A stretch of DNA of 64,000 nucleotides from Salinimicrobium profundisediminis (GTDB lineage Bacteria > Bacteroidota > Bacteroidia > Flavobacteriales > Flavobacteriaceae). Each line of letters begins with the position of its first letter. Position 1 is the stretch's first letter. The position numbers were made by a program, and so were the translations under genes. The stretch covers positions 1 through 64,000 of the forward strand of contig NZ_JAPJDA010000016.1 of assembly GCF_026241755.1 (NCBI RefSeq). Direction: 5' to 3'. Positions 17,949-26,972 of the stretch are shown here, in pieces. Below the pieces are notes generated by a model. It was not told the origin of the DNA. It made no database searches and saw nothing but the letters and a program-made list of their open reading frames with translations.

Positions 17949-19296
17949 TATATCAAAATATCCTGTAGGCAATGAGGTAGACCTTAAGAAGTTTGAAGCA
18001 GGAAAAAGGGCACTCCACAAAAGGCACTATAAATACTTCAATAGGTTTTTGTTAGCCGCTTTTATAGCCTTGTTGATCATCCTCTTTCTGCCCTGGACGC
18101 AAAATGTAAGTGGCAAGGGCTATGTCACCACTCTTATGCCCGAACATCGGCCTCAAACCATTCAATCCCCAATTCCGGGGAAGATTGAAAAATGGTATGT
18201 GCAGGAGGGGGAGTTCGTGCAAAAAGGAGATACAATTCTTCATATTTCCGAAGTAAAAGGGGAGTATTTTGACCCTTTACTGGTAGAAAGAACTGCCGAG
18301 CAGCTAAACGCAAAATCGGGTTCTGTAGAGTCCTATTCCGAAAAAATTAAGGCGCTTTCCTCTCAAATTAATGCGCTGGGAAATGAAAGGGAGTTAAAAA
18401 GACAGCAGGCTTTAAACAAACTGCGACAGGCCCGGCTAAAGCTGGAAAGTGACAGTATAGATCTTGAAGCTGTAAGGGCTAACCTCGATATTGTGCAGGC
18501 TCAGTTTGAACGAACCCAACAGTTGCAACAGGAAGGGCTTAAAGCACTGCCCGATGTTGAGGAAAAAAGGCAAAAGTTGCAGGACTCCCGGGCAAAACTA
18601 ATTTCCCAGGAAAATAAACTGCTGGCGAGCAGGAATGAAGTTATCAATGCCGAACTTGAAATTAACAGGATAGCCGCCGAATACAGTGATAAGGTTTCTA
18701 AGGCGCAAAGTGATTTGCATACGGCGCGTTCCAACCAGTATGATGCTGCGGCCCAGGTGAGCAAGCTCCAAAATGACTATAGCAATTACTCTATTCGCAA
18801 CCAGATGTACTATGTGCTGGCCCCTCAAAAAGGTAATATTAATAAGGTCTTAAAAGCAGGTTTGGGTGAAACTTTTAAAGAAGGAGAGAGGTTGGTGGAG
18901 ATTATGCCGGCCGATTTTGATTTGGCAGTAGAGACTTATTTGAAACCGCTTGATGTGCCTCTAATGCACGAAGGTGAGAAGGTAAGGGTGCAATTTGAAG
19001 GCTGGCCTTCAATAGTGTTTAGCGGTTGGGAAAACCTTTCCTACGGAACTTATGGTGCAAAGATCGTTGCCGTAGATAATTTTATAAGTCAGAATGGAAA
19101 GTACCGTGTTTTGTTGGCACCAGATCCCGAAGATGAGCCCTGGCCTAGAGGGGTGAGAATTGGTTCGGGGGCAACAACCCTGGCCCTGCTTGATGAGGTG
19201 CCTATCTGGTATGAAATATGGAGAAACCTTAACGGCTTTCCACCAGATTATTACCAGCCTGAAGTAGTTGTTGAAAACCAGGAAAAGCAGAAGTGA
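17941..19296 (+). CDS. HlyD-family periplasmic adaptor
   Basis: The 451-residue protein has a short cytoplasmic tail, one transmembrane helix (FLLAAFIALLIILFLPW, about 38-55) and a periplasmic region. A biotinyl-lipoyl-like hairpin follows the helix (IQSPIPGKIEKWYVQEGEFV, about 77-96). Residues about 115-280 form a long coiled-coil hairpin that would reach the outer-membrane channel. The beta-barrel part comes last (VLAPQKGNINKVLKAGLGE and KVRVQFEGWP). It matches membrane fusion proteins of type I secretion systems and tripartite exporters. Overlap of 8 bases with the ABC gene and 4 bases with the TolC gene makes a single transcription unit certain in practice. Confidence 0.92.
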   Translation: MLNISKYPVGNEVDLKKFEAGKRALHKRHYKYFNRFLLAAFIALLIILFLPWTQNVSGKGYVTTLMPEHRPQTIQSPIPGKIEKWYVQEGEFVQKGDTILHISEVKGEYFDPLLVERTAEQLNAKSGSVESYSEKIKALSSQINALGNERELKRQQALNKLRQARLKLESDSIDLEAVRANLDIVQAQFERTQQLQQEGLKALPDVEEKRQKLQDSRAKLISQENKLLASRNEVINAELEINRIAAEYSDKVSKAQSDLHTARSNQYDAAAQVSKLQNDYSNYSIRNQMYYVLAPQKGNINKVLKAGLGETFKEGERLVEIMPADFDLAVETYLKPLDVPLMHEGEKVRVQFEGWPSIVFSGWENLSYGTYGAKIVAVDNFISQNGKYRVLLAPDPEDEPWPRGVRIGSGATTLALLDEVPIWYEIWRNLNGFPPDYYQPEVVVENQEKQK

Positions 19297-20711
19297 TGAG
19301 ATTTATTTTGGCCATTGCATTATTCCTGCAAGTTTTTGTTTTAAAGGCACAGGAAACCACAACTCAGGTTTTGAGCTATCCAGAATTTTTAGCTTATGTG
19401 AAGCAGTATCATCCTATGGTGAGACAGGCAAACCTTCAGCTTGAAATGGGCGAAGCCGAACTTTTAAAAGCAAGAGGTGCTTTTGATCCCAAGCTGGAAA
19501 TAGACTACAGCCGCAAGGAATTTAAAGGCACCGAATATTATGATCTCTTAAATTCCACTTTTAAAATTCCCACCTGGTATGGCGTAGAATTAAAGGCCGG
19601 CTTTGAGCAAAATGAAGGTGTATATCTAAATCCTCAACGCACAGTTCCTCCCGAAGGCCTGTTTGCTGCCGGTGTATCATTATCTATCGCCCAGGGCTTG
19701 ATTATGGACAAAAGACGGGCGGCACTTCGTTCAGCCAGGGCCTTAAAGGAGCAAACAGAAGCAGAACAAAACCTCATGATAGCCGAAGTACTTTTTGAAG
19801 CTTCCGTGGCATATCTCAATTGGGCAAGGCTCCAAAAAGAACTTGAAGTGTACCAGGAATTTGTGGTCAACGCCCGGCAAAGATCAGAGGGTATTGGGAA
19901 AAGTGCTGCCTTTGGTGAGATCGCAGCTATAGATACTGTTGAAGCAGGTATTGCGCTTCAGGAACGCCTGCTTCAGTTAGAGCAGACAAAGGTTAAACTG
20001 CTAAAACAAAAGCTTGAAGTTTCCACATTTCTTTGGCTCGATAATAATGTGCCGGTAGAATTACAGCCTGGAACTGTACCTGAAGTTGACTTCTTACATG
20101 ACCAAGTTCTTGAAGTGCAAACAAAAAAAGGTGTGAAAAATGCCATTTTTGAAGGGCATCCAAAATTAAGGGCCCTGGAGGCAAAACTGAAATCGCTAAG
20201 AGTGGAGCAACGTTTGAAGGTTAACAACCTTTTGCCAAAAATAGATTTGGAATATAACTTCATTACTCCGGAACCTGAACTCATTGATAATTTTGATACT
20301 TCAAACTATAAAGCCGGTTTAAATATAAGTTTTCCACTTTTTCTTCGGAAGGAGCGCGGCGAGCTGAAGTTGGCCGAATACAAAATTGAAGATGCTTCCC
20401 TTGAACTGGAATTGAACCGCCGGCAAATAGAAAATAAGGTCGACGGATTAATGCAGGAGCTGGATTCTTATGTAGAGCAAATAAGGTTAACTTCAGAAAT
20501 GGTAGAAAATTATGAGCGACTGTTAAATGCCGAAGAGCGAAAATTCAGTTTTGGAGAAAGTTCCCTTTTTCTGATCAATTCAAGGGAGACAAAGCTAATA
20601 CAAGCCCGTTTAAAACAAACTGAGCTCTTTACAAAGTTTCTAACCACTAGGGCTGAACTATATCGCAGTCTTGGGGTAATACCGGATATGGATGCAGAAA
20701 TTCAGCAATAA
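19293..20711 (+). CDS. TolC-family outer membrane channel protein
   Basis: This 472-residue protein has a signal peptide (FILAIALFLQVFVLKAQ) and two helical repeats typical of outer membrane efflux proteins. LSYPEFLAYVKQYHPMVRQANLQLEMGEAELLKARGAFDP at the start (about 27-66) is the first helical strand with the usual ARGxFDP turn into a beta strand, and the second repeat begins near KAGLNISFPLF. It would trimerise to form the exit duct for the exporter encoded upstream. The start overlaps the hlyD stop by 4 bases. A strong terminator follows, ending the operon. Confidence 0.92.
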   Translation: MMRFILAIALFLQVFVLKAQETTTQVLSYPEFLAYVKQYHPMVRQANLQLEMGEAELLKARGAFDPKLEIDYSRKEFKGTEYYDLLNSTFKIPTWYGVELKAGFEQNEGVYLNPQRTVPPEGLFAAGVSLSIAQGLIMDKRRAALRSARALKEQTEAEQNLMIAEVLFEASVAYLNWARLQKELEVYQEFVVNARQRSEGIGKSAAFGEIAAIDTVEAGIALQERLLQLEQTKVKLLKQKLEVSTFLWLDNNVPVELQPGTVPEVDFLHDQVLEVQTKKGVKNAIFEGHPKLRALEAKLKSLRVEQRLKVNNLLPKIDLEYNFITPEPELIDNFDTSNYKAGLNISFPLFLRKERGELKLAEYKIEDASLELELNRRQIENKVDGLMQELDSYVEQIRLTSEMVENYERLLNAEERKFSFGESSLFLINSRETKLIQARLKQTELFTKFLTTRAELYRSLGVIPDMDAEIQQ

Positions 20712-20719
20712 TAAAAAAT

Positions 20720-20765
20720 GGAATCTGGAAAATCATAACATTGACTTTCCGGATTCCGTTTTAAT
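20720..20765. terminator. Bidirectional terminator between exporter operon and TonB receptor
   Basis: GGAATCTGGAAA pairs with TTTCCGGATTCC over 12 bases with one G-U pair, with an 18-base or so loop, and is followed by GTTTTAATTTTT. On the other strand the preceding A run gives a T tail, so it can also end the convergent receptor gene. Confidence 0.75.
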
Positions 20766-20823
20766 TTTTCAAGAGCCAGATGCAATGCTCTGAATGCAAT
20801 CAATATAATCGTGCTTCTGAATC

Positions 20824-22716
20824 TTAAAATTTATTCAACTCGTACCTTAATCCTAAATTGAACCAACGCGTAGGCATAGGTACAGCGCCTGCTTCGGTAT
20901 ATTCAGCATCAAAAAGATTAGTTACCTCTGTAAATAAGAGAAGCTTTTGCCAGTTGTAATTCACACGTATATCTGTAACGTTATAAGCATTAGCGAGTTC
21001 CCGCTGTAGCCATCGGTTTTCTACCTGTAGGGACAGGTTGTCAATTCTGTAGGAAATTCCTGCAATAAATTGATGTTTTAGAGACTCCAGGACATATTTT
21101 GACTGGATCCCTTCTGAACTTCTAATGCTTGGGTCCAGATAATTATAACTTAAGCGGTACCCCAAAGACTGGTTGTTTTTCAGGTAAAAATTCTGTTGTA
21201 TCCTGGCATAAACCCCCTGCGTGTTGTTCTCACCAAAGTTTACCGGGGAATAGGGCTGTGAGGTATCTTCTCTTACCCAGTCTATGAAATCGTTAATCTC
21301 CCGGTAGAAGTATCCCACCTGCAGGTTTAAATTCTCTTTCTGGTAATGAATGTTACCTTCGTAATTCCAGGCGTCTTCGGGTTGTAGCGAAGCATTTCCT
21401 ATATTTCCGGGGCGCTGGTCCAGGTAGAGATCTGTAAAGGAAGGGATTCTTTGGCCGGACCCTATGCTGGTAGAAAGTTTCCAGTGATTATTGATGAGAT
21501 AGGCCAGGTCTAATCCGGGATACAGTTGCCAGCCAAAATCGGTGTTGTAATTGGCGTAAACTCCCGCCGTTCCTCTAATCTTCTCTCCAAGGCGGCTTCT
21601 TATTTCGGCATAAGCACCATGGTTATCACGCTTATGTTCCCCAATGTTTGAACTGTTGATTGTTTCCAGTCGGGATTCCCAGCCAAAGCCAAGGGTGCCC
21701 AAGTTGGTTACAAGACTGCTGTTAAGTTCAAGCATGAGGGCGTTGGTGTAGTGTATGGAGCGGCCTTTGCTAAGGTCATCTTTAAAATACCGGTAGTCGT
21801 CTTCACCATAGCGATTGCTTATTCGGGGTGAGATCATAAAGTCGCCCCACTGGTGCCTTGAAGAAAGGCTGAAAATAGACGATTTCACAAGCTCTTCCGA
21901 ATTACGGTCACCGGGGGCGGCGTAAAAGCCATTGGCGCCAAATTGGCTGTCTGCATAACCCGCCATAGCCTGCAGTTTGTTGTTAATATCAAGGTCAATT
22001 TCACCGTTATAAAAAAGTCGGGTGTTTTTTGAAGCCGAATTATAACGCTGCCCGTTGTAGTTGGTCTGGGCCAGGGATAAAAGGTGTCTTTGATTTTCAT
22101 TTCCGAAGTTAGCGGTAACTTCTGCACGCCCCCCGGCATAAATACCAGATCCGTCGCCCTCTTCTTTTTGTTTAAAAGAGCTTCCCGCCTGCGCAATAGC
22201 AGTGATCGAGGAATGGCGTTCTTTTTTGGTGACAATATTAATGGCACCCGTGAGGGCGTTGATCCCGAAAACCCTTGCCGCCGCACCTCTAAGCACCTCA
22301 ATATGGTCTATTGCGCTTAGCGGAATGGGGATATTCATCATGTTGTGGGCAGTTTGCGCATCAATCATTTTTACGCCATTGATAAGCAGTATGGTTTGTT
22401 CGGAAGTGCCGCCGTCAATAGAAATGTCGGTTTGAGTACCGAAAGGACCGCGCTGCCTTACGTCAACTCCGCTGATGTAAGACAAAACTTCATTGATAGA
22501 TTTTGCAGGAAGCATTTTAATTTGTTCCTGGGTGACCACCTGTATATCCCGTGCGGCCTGGCTAAAAGGAATCCTGATCCTGTTTCCGTGTATTACTACT
22601 TCCTTTAGCTCATTTTCTGGATTTTCCTGATTCTCGTGTTCAGGAGATGTCTCCTGTTGTTGTGCAAATACAGGGAGGCTGCATAAGACACCCACTGCAA
22701 AAATTATTTTTTTCAT
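20824..22716 (-). CDS. TonB-dependent receptor, BtuB-like
   Basis: This 630-residue outer membrane receptor has a signal peptide (IIFAVGVLCSLPVFAQ), a plug domain (about 40-160, with IQVVTQEQIKMLPAKSINEVL and IDHIEVLRGAAARVFGINAL) and a 22-strand barrel ending in a C-terminal aromatic strand (WFNLGLRYELNKF). It has no N-terminal carboxypeptidase-like domain, so it is a simple metabolite or metal-chelate receptor rather than a SusC. Its length and plug wording resemble vitamin B12 receptors. A B12-dependent ribonucleotide reductase lies about 9 kb away, which fits but does not prove a cobalamin substrate. It is divergent from the MocR-like gene with 70 bases between starts. No cobalamin riboswitch fits in that gap. 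Confidence 0.88.
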   Translation of the reverse strand: MKKIIFAVGVLCSLPVFAQQQETSPEHENQENPENELKEVVIHGNRIRIPFSQAARDIQVVTQEQIKMLPAKSINEVLSYISGVDVRQRGPFGTQTDISIDGGTSEQTILLINGVKMIDAQTAHNMMNIPIPLSAIDHIEVLRGAAARVFGINALTGAINIVTKKERHSSITAIAQAGSSFKQKEEGDGSGIYAGGRAEVTANFGNENQRHLLSLAQTNYNGQRYNSASKNTRLFYNGEIDLDINNKLQAMAGYADSQFGANGFYAAPGDRNSEELVKSSIFSLSSRHQWGDFMISPRISNRYGEDDYRYFKDDLSKGRSIHYTNALMLELNSSLVTNLGTLGFGWESRLETINSSNIGEHKRDNHGAYAEIRSRLGEKIRGTAGVYANYNTDFGWQLYPGLDLAYLINNHWKLSTSIGSGQRIPSFTDLYLDQRPGNIGNASLQPEDAWNYEGNIHYQKENLNLQVGYFYREINDFIDWVREDTSQPYSPVNFGENNTQGVYARIQQNFYLKNNQSLGYRLSYNYLDPSIRSSEGIQSKYVLESLKHQFIAGISYRIDNLSLQVENRWLQRELANAYNVTDIRVNYNWQKLLLFTEVTNLFDAEYTEAGAVPMPTRWFNLGLRYELNKF

Positions 22717-22759
22717 TTAATTATATTCAATTGGGGTGCAAAGATTAAGGTTTAAGGGG

Positions 22760-22767
22760 TAACTTTG
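22760..22767 (+). promoter_or_regulatory. Candidate -7 element of the MocR-like gene
   Basis: TAACTTTG matches the Bacteroidota consensus TAnnTTTG and lies 20 bases before the start codon. No TTG is found at the usual -33 spacing, so the promoter may need an activator. Confidence 0.45.
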
Positions 22768-22786
22768 CTAGTCCGATTTAAAAATA

Positions 22787-24280
22787 ATGAGTAGTCCGGT
22801 TAACATTGCTTTCCATTCCTTTGTCAAAATAGATCGCAGTAAAAAAGATCCGGTCTATATGCAAATAGTGTATCAATTTATTAATGCGGTTAAAACAAAC
22901 CTTCTGGAAGATGGCGATCAACTTCCCGGAAGCAGGAAAATCGCAGAAGACCTGCAAGTTCACAGAAAAACAATTATGGCCTCCCTGGTGGAGCTGCAAG
23001 AGCAGGGGTGGATAAATAGCATTCCCAACATAGGTACTTTTGTGAAAAATGCGGAGCTATCTTCGGTGGCGGCCATCGGTTCCGGAGCTTTTAGGTCACC
23101 CCCGGAAAAGGCTGCCTTTACTTTCAGGAAACAATTTATTCTGGATACTCCTTTATTAGAGCATCGTGAAGATCTTTATTTCACAGATGGAACACCCGAT
23201 TATGGGATCATCAAAGGGGAGGAATTAGCTCGTTTTTTCGCCTCGGTACTTAGAAAGGCCAATTGGTTCAATGAATTGCAGCAGGCAACCGGAGGTAATC
23301 TGTTTTTTAGAGACCAGCTCAGTTATTACCTGAATATCACCAGGGGATTTCATCTTTCCAGAAAATTTTTGTTGCCTATTTCGGGAAGAGAGCAGGTTTT
23401 TTCCATCTTATCGCGGTTACTTATAAAAACCGGGGATATTATTTTGGTGGAGAACCTGAGTTATTTTCTGCCAAATATGATTTTTGGTCAGGCAGGTGCA
23501 CAGTTAAGGACGATTCCTGTGGATGAGGACGGGATGAGGGTTGATTATATCAGGGAGCACTTTAAGGCCGGTGATATTAGGGCCGTTTACCTCAACCCTC
23601 GTTGCCAATACCCCACTACAGTTCCTCTTTCTGAAGAGCGAAAGGCAGCTTTGCTCCAATTAGCAGAACAATACAACTTTATTGTGATTGAAGATGATGA
23701 CGACTTTGAATTTTCCCTCCCAAAAGACAGGTCGGCATCACTCTATAGAAAGGACGGCGGAAACCGGGTTATCTATATCGGAGCATTTGGAAGGTTCCTC
23801 ACCCCCGGATTTCAAATGCACTTTTTGATCGCCCCAGAAGACTTTTTGGAAGAAGGAAAAAAGTATATTAATATTTTTGGCAGACCCAATTTCTTAATGG
23901 AAAAGACGCTGGGAGATATTATTCATCAAGGGGATGTACATCGGTATCAAAGGAAATTTCACAGCGTAATTAGTGAAAGAAAAAAAATCTTTGCCCAATT
24001 ACTCCATACCCACTTTAAAAGCGAAATTACATTTAGTGTACCTTTATCAGGCCTGGCTTTCTGGGTCAAGTTTAATCGATCATTTTCATTGAATCATCTT
24101 CAAAAAAGAGCAAGAAAAAAGGGCCTCCTCATTCCGGGTATATGTCTTTATCAAAATCAAAATCTTATTGCTTTAAGATTGGGATTTGGCCATCTCAGCA
24201 AAAAGGAAATGGGAGAAGCTGTAAGATTACTTGCTGAAGTATATGGAGAATTGGTTTCTGAGGCTTCGTTGCAAGGATGA
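22787..24280 (+). CDS. MocR/PdxR-like regulator (GntR plus aminotransferase fold) lacking the PLP lysine
   Basis: The 497-residue protein has an N-terminal GntR winged helix (about 10-90, with QLPGSRKIAEDLQVHRKTIM) and a C-terminal aminotransferase class I fold (about 120-480). Typical MocR markers are present, such as YLNPRCQYPTTVPLS, VIEDDDDFEF and LIALRLGFGHLS. The PLP-binding lysine, normally in GTFSK, is replaced: the segment reads GAFGRF with Arg336 at that place. A normal internal aldimine cannot form, so this protein probably does not respond to PLP in the usual way. Its divergent neighbour is the TonB receptor, the most likely target gene. The start ATG fits the family and the upstream -7 element. 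Confidence 0.87.
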   Translation: MSSPVNIAFHSFVKIDRSKKDPVYMQIVYQFINAVKTNLLEDGDQLPGSRKIAEDLQVHRKTIMASLVELQEQGWINSIPNIGTFVKNAELSSVAAIGSGAFRSPPEKAAFTFRKQFILDTPLLEHREDLYFTDGTPDYGIIKGEELARFFASVLRKANWFNELQQATGGNLFFRDQLSYYLNITRGFHLSRKFLLPISGREQVFSILSRLLIKTGDIILVENLSYFLPNMIFGQAGAQLRTIPVDEDGMRVDYIREHFKAGDIRAVYLNPRCQYPTTVPLSEERKAALLQLAEQYNFIVIEDDDDFEFSLPKDRSASLYRKDGGNRVIYIGAFGRFLTPGFQMHFLIAPEDFLEEGKKYINIFGRPNFLMEKTLGDIIHQGDVHRYQRKFHSVISERKKIFAQLLHTHFKSEITFSVPLSGLAFWVKFNRSFSLNHLQKRARKKGLLIPGICLYQNQNLIALRLGFGHLSKKEMGEAVRLLAEVYGELVSEASLQG

Positions 24281-24408
24281 ATGAATAATTGGAAGTTTCA
24301 AAAGGCCAGCGCCTTCCCCTATGTTTTAGAACTTTTGTTTTTTCTAATAAAATTGTAAATCAGATTGAATGGACTTTCTAAACTGGTGTCAGGATTTTGT
24401 TAAAGCAA

Positions 24409-24825
24409 TTAAAAAGATTTCATCGGCCTCACCCAGTTGAGCACAATAGTTGAAAAGCGGGTAAATAAGAATACCAAAGCCCCAAAGAGCGTAGGCAGCA
24501 TAGTAAATTTAAGACCTTGAGCGAAATCCCGCGGGGTGGTATCTTCAAAAGAACTAAGGTAGTCAAGGGTTTCAATAAGCTTGACCAATTGTCCAAAAAC
24601 TCCCAGTACAAGGGCAAAAAGTCCGATAGAGTTAAGCAGGATGATCGTCCTCGCAATTTTAGGATCTTTTTTTCTCGCTAAATATATTCCTCTGGCCAGG
24701 AGAAAGATTCCCAGCATCCAAACGATTAGGATAAGCATCATAATGAAAAAACCACCTTCTTCGAACCTGTCTCCAATAAGTCCAAAAAATCCTTGTTGCG
24801 CCTGCTGTTGTACTGCTAATATCAT
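24409..24825 (-). CDS. MotA/TolQ/ExbB-like membrane protein
   Basis: This 138-residue protein has three predicted transmembrane segments (GFFIMMLILIVWMLGIFLLA, IILLNSIGLFALVLGVFGQL and FTMLPTLFGALVFLFTRF). The Gly-rich second helix and the end of the third fit the MotA/TolQ/ExbB proton-channel family. The protein is shorter than ExbB (about 200-250), lacking the long cytoplasmic insert. No ExbD- or TonB-like gene is adjacent, so it stands alone. Similar short ExbB-like proteins occur singly in Flavobacteriaceae. It is convergent with the MocR gene and divergent from the kinase gene. Confidence 0.7.
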   Translation of the reverse strand: MILAVQQQAQQGFFGLIGDRFEEGGFFIMMLILIVWMLGIFLLARGIYLARKKDPKIARTIILLNSIGLFALVLGVFGQLVKLIETLDYLSSFEDTTPRDFAQGLKFTMLPTLFGALVFLFTRFSTIVLNWVRPMKSF

Positions 24826-25041
24826 AAATTTAGTTTTTTTATTTGTCTATAGCCAAATCTACTGCTTATTCCCGGCAGAGTTTTTCTAAAGATGCCAATT
24901 ACCGGTTTCCCGCCTTTTTTAGCAGATTTTATACCTCTTGTGGTAGTGATGTCAAGTATCAGAGTTAAATCGGGCAAAAAACCTGCTGTTCATCGCAGGA
25001 GTCTAAAAGATATCTGAAATTAATCGGATATTGTAAAATCT

Positions 25042-26103
25042 ATGACAGCCAAAACCATTGCATTTATTTTATGGAGAAAAATTTTGCTGCACGGCCTTTT
25101 CTGGTTTCTGGTGCTTATTTTTTTCTCTTACTTCCTTGGTACGACAAATGATCAAGTTAAATTTTTAGGCTCTTTTGGGATTTTCCTCCTACCGGTAACT
25201 ATAGCCACCACCTACACTACCATCTATTATCTCATCCCAGGCTTCCTGCTGAAAAAGAAATACCTGTTGTTTAGTCTTTATAGTTTATATACTCTGGTGC
25301 TTTCTGCTTTTGCCATTGTGATCTCCATTTTTTATGGATTAGTTTTTATCATGGATATGAATTACAGCGGAATACCTGCTCCCGGGCGTAGTCTATTATC
25401 TATGATGGTGCTTGTATATCTTGTGGTGGTATTGGTGAGTGCTTTTACTCTGTTGAAGCAGAATTATTCTTCTATAGCTGAAAACTGGGCCCTGGAGAAC
25501 AAGTTTCTCCAGGCGCAGTTAAAGCTTAAGGAACAGGAGCTGCATTACCTGAAATTACAGGTGCACCCTCACTTCCTATTCAATACCCTTAATACGCTCT
25601 ATGGTCATGCCCTCAAACAAAGCGCAGAAACTCCCGATATGATCCTAAAACTTTCCAACCTGCTTGATTACCTGTTGTATCAGGCAGATAAACCTCTGGT
25701 AAGCCTTCATAGCGAAATTGAGCATATAAAGGATTATATCGCCCTGGAGCAAATAAGGTTTCGCAGTAATTTACTCATAGATCTGGATCTACCGTCTCCC
25801 GTTAAAAATATTGATATAGCTCCTATGCTGCTTATTCCGTTTGTGGAGAACAGCTTTAAACATGGGGATGTGGTCGATGGGAAACTCTGGATCTTAATAA
25901 GTCTCAAAGCAGATGAGCAACAATTGAGCTTTACCATAAAAAACTCGGTAACAGGTAATAAGAATGGACTGGGATTGAAAAATTTAGAGAAACGTCTGCA
26001 GTTGTTGTATCCCGACCGGCATTCCTTTTCCGTAGAGAAAAATGATAACACTTTTCAAGCTCATCTCTCTTTAATTCATTCTAAGGTACAACGATATGAC
26101 TAA
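25042..26103 (+). CDS. LytS-type sensor histidine kinase
   Basis: The 353-residue protein starts with four transmembrane helices (about 10-150) with little outside the membrane, followed by a short coiled coil and the His_kinase core. The phospho-acceptor motif is HPHFLFNTLNTLYGHAL with His177. FVENSFKHGD is the N box and KNGLGLKNLEKRL is the G box of the ATPase domain. With its tiny sensor part it probably detects a membrane-related signal or a partner protein. The 3' end overlaps the response-regulator gene by 8 bases, the usual arrangement of a cognate pair. Confidence 0.93.
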   Translation: MTAKTIAFILWRKILLHGLFWFLVLIFFSYFLGTTNDQVKFLGSFGIFLLPVTIATTYTTIYYLIPGFLLKKKYLLFSLYSLYTLVLSAFAIVISIFYGLVFIMDMNYSGIPAPGRSLLSMMVLVYLVVVLVSAFTLLKQNYSSIAENWALENKFLQAQLKLKEQELHYLKLQVHPHFLFNTLNTLYGHALKQSAETPDMILKLSNLLDYLLYQADKPLVSLHSEIEHIKDYIALEQIRFRSNLLIDLDLPSPVKNIDIAPMLLIPFVENSFKHGDVVDGKLWILISLKADEQQLSFTIKNSVTGNKNGLGLKNLEKRLQLLYPDRHSFSVEKNDNTFQAHLSLIHSKVQRYD

Positions 26104-26821
26104 AAAAATTTCCTGTATCATAGTAGATGATGAGCCCACGGCCAGAGAGGTAATTACCACACATTTGGCGAGGATCGAACATGTGGAAGTTCTTGGTTCC
26201 TGTGAAAGTTCCGGGGAAGCTTTTGGTTTAATAAACATCCATAAAGTAGACCTGATCTTTCTGGATATTAATATGCCTGAGATTTCAGGATTATCTTTTG
26301 CCCGTTCCATAAATCCTGAAATTAAAATTATTTTCACCACCGCCTATCGCCAATATGCCGTAGACGGTTTTGATCTACAAGCCGTGGACTATCTATTAAA
26401 ACCAATCTCTTTTGAACGATTATTTAGAGCTGTTAATACCTTTTCCAGTATTTATTTTAGCAGAGGTGAGCAGCAACTTTCCCAAAAAAATGAAGTGTCG
26501 AAGGATTTTATGTTTGTACGGGCAGACCGGAAGATGATCAGGATCAATTACGAAGACATTTGTTATATAGAAAGCTTAAGCGATTATTTAAAGATCCATA
26601 CCCGCAGCGGCTCTACAGTAATTCGAGAAACTATTAGCAACATAGAAAAAGAACTTCCAAATCCCGATTTCATAAGGATCCACCGTTCTTTTATTGTCTC
26701 CCTTGCGGCTCTGGATTCCTATACAAATGAATACTTGGAAGTAGCCGGCAAAGCTCTGCCGATTAGCAGAAGCTACAAATCTACCGTACTTGAGAAACTG
26801 GAAAAGTGGGCGATGGAATAG
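26096..26821 (+). CDS. LytTR-family response regulator
   Basis: The 241-residue protein has a receiver domain with acidic residues DD at 11-12, phospho-acceptor Asp57 in LIFLDINMP, IFTTAY and LLKPI, and a LytTR DNA-binding domain (about 135-240; ICYIESLSDYLKIHT and FIRIHRSFIVSL). It is the second such regulator in the window; the two share the family architecture but differ in sequence, so each probably serves its own kinase. A bidirectional terminator follows 80 bases downstream, shared with tmRNA on the other strand. Confidence 0.93.
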   Translation: MTKKISCIIVDDEPTAREVITTHLARIEHVEVLGSCESSGEAFGLINIHKVDLIFLDINMPEISGLSFARSINPEIKIIFTTAYRQYAVDGFDLQAVDYLLKPISFERLFRAVNTFSSIYFSRGEQQLSQKNEVSKDFMFVRADRKMIRINYEDICYIESLSDYLKIHTRSGSTVIRETISNIEKELPNPDFIRIHRSFIVSLAALDSYTNEYLEVAGKALPISRSYKSTVLEKLEKWAME

Positions 26822-26901
26822 TTGCACATGAAGGTGATTACGTATGTCAGGAAATCTTCAGGTTCAATGGTCGCAAGTGTGAAGATACTTCTTTAAACGA
26901 A

Positions 26902-26938
26902 AAAAACCTGCTCAAGCAAAATGCCTGGCAGGTTTTTC
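26902..26938. terminator. Bidirectional terminator between response regulator and tmRNA
   Basis: AAAAACCTGC (26902-26911) pairs perfectly with GCAGGTTTTT (26928-26937). A/T runs on both sides let it work for the regulator gene on the plus strand and for ssrA on the minus strand. Confidence 0.8.
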
Positions 26939-26972
26939 CTGTTTTAATCCGCAGCTTAGCTGCGCCTGATTG

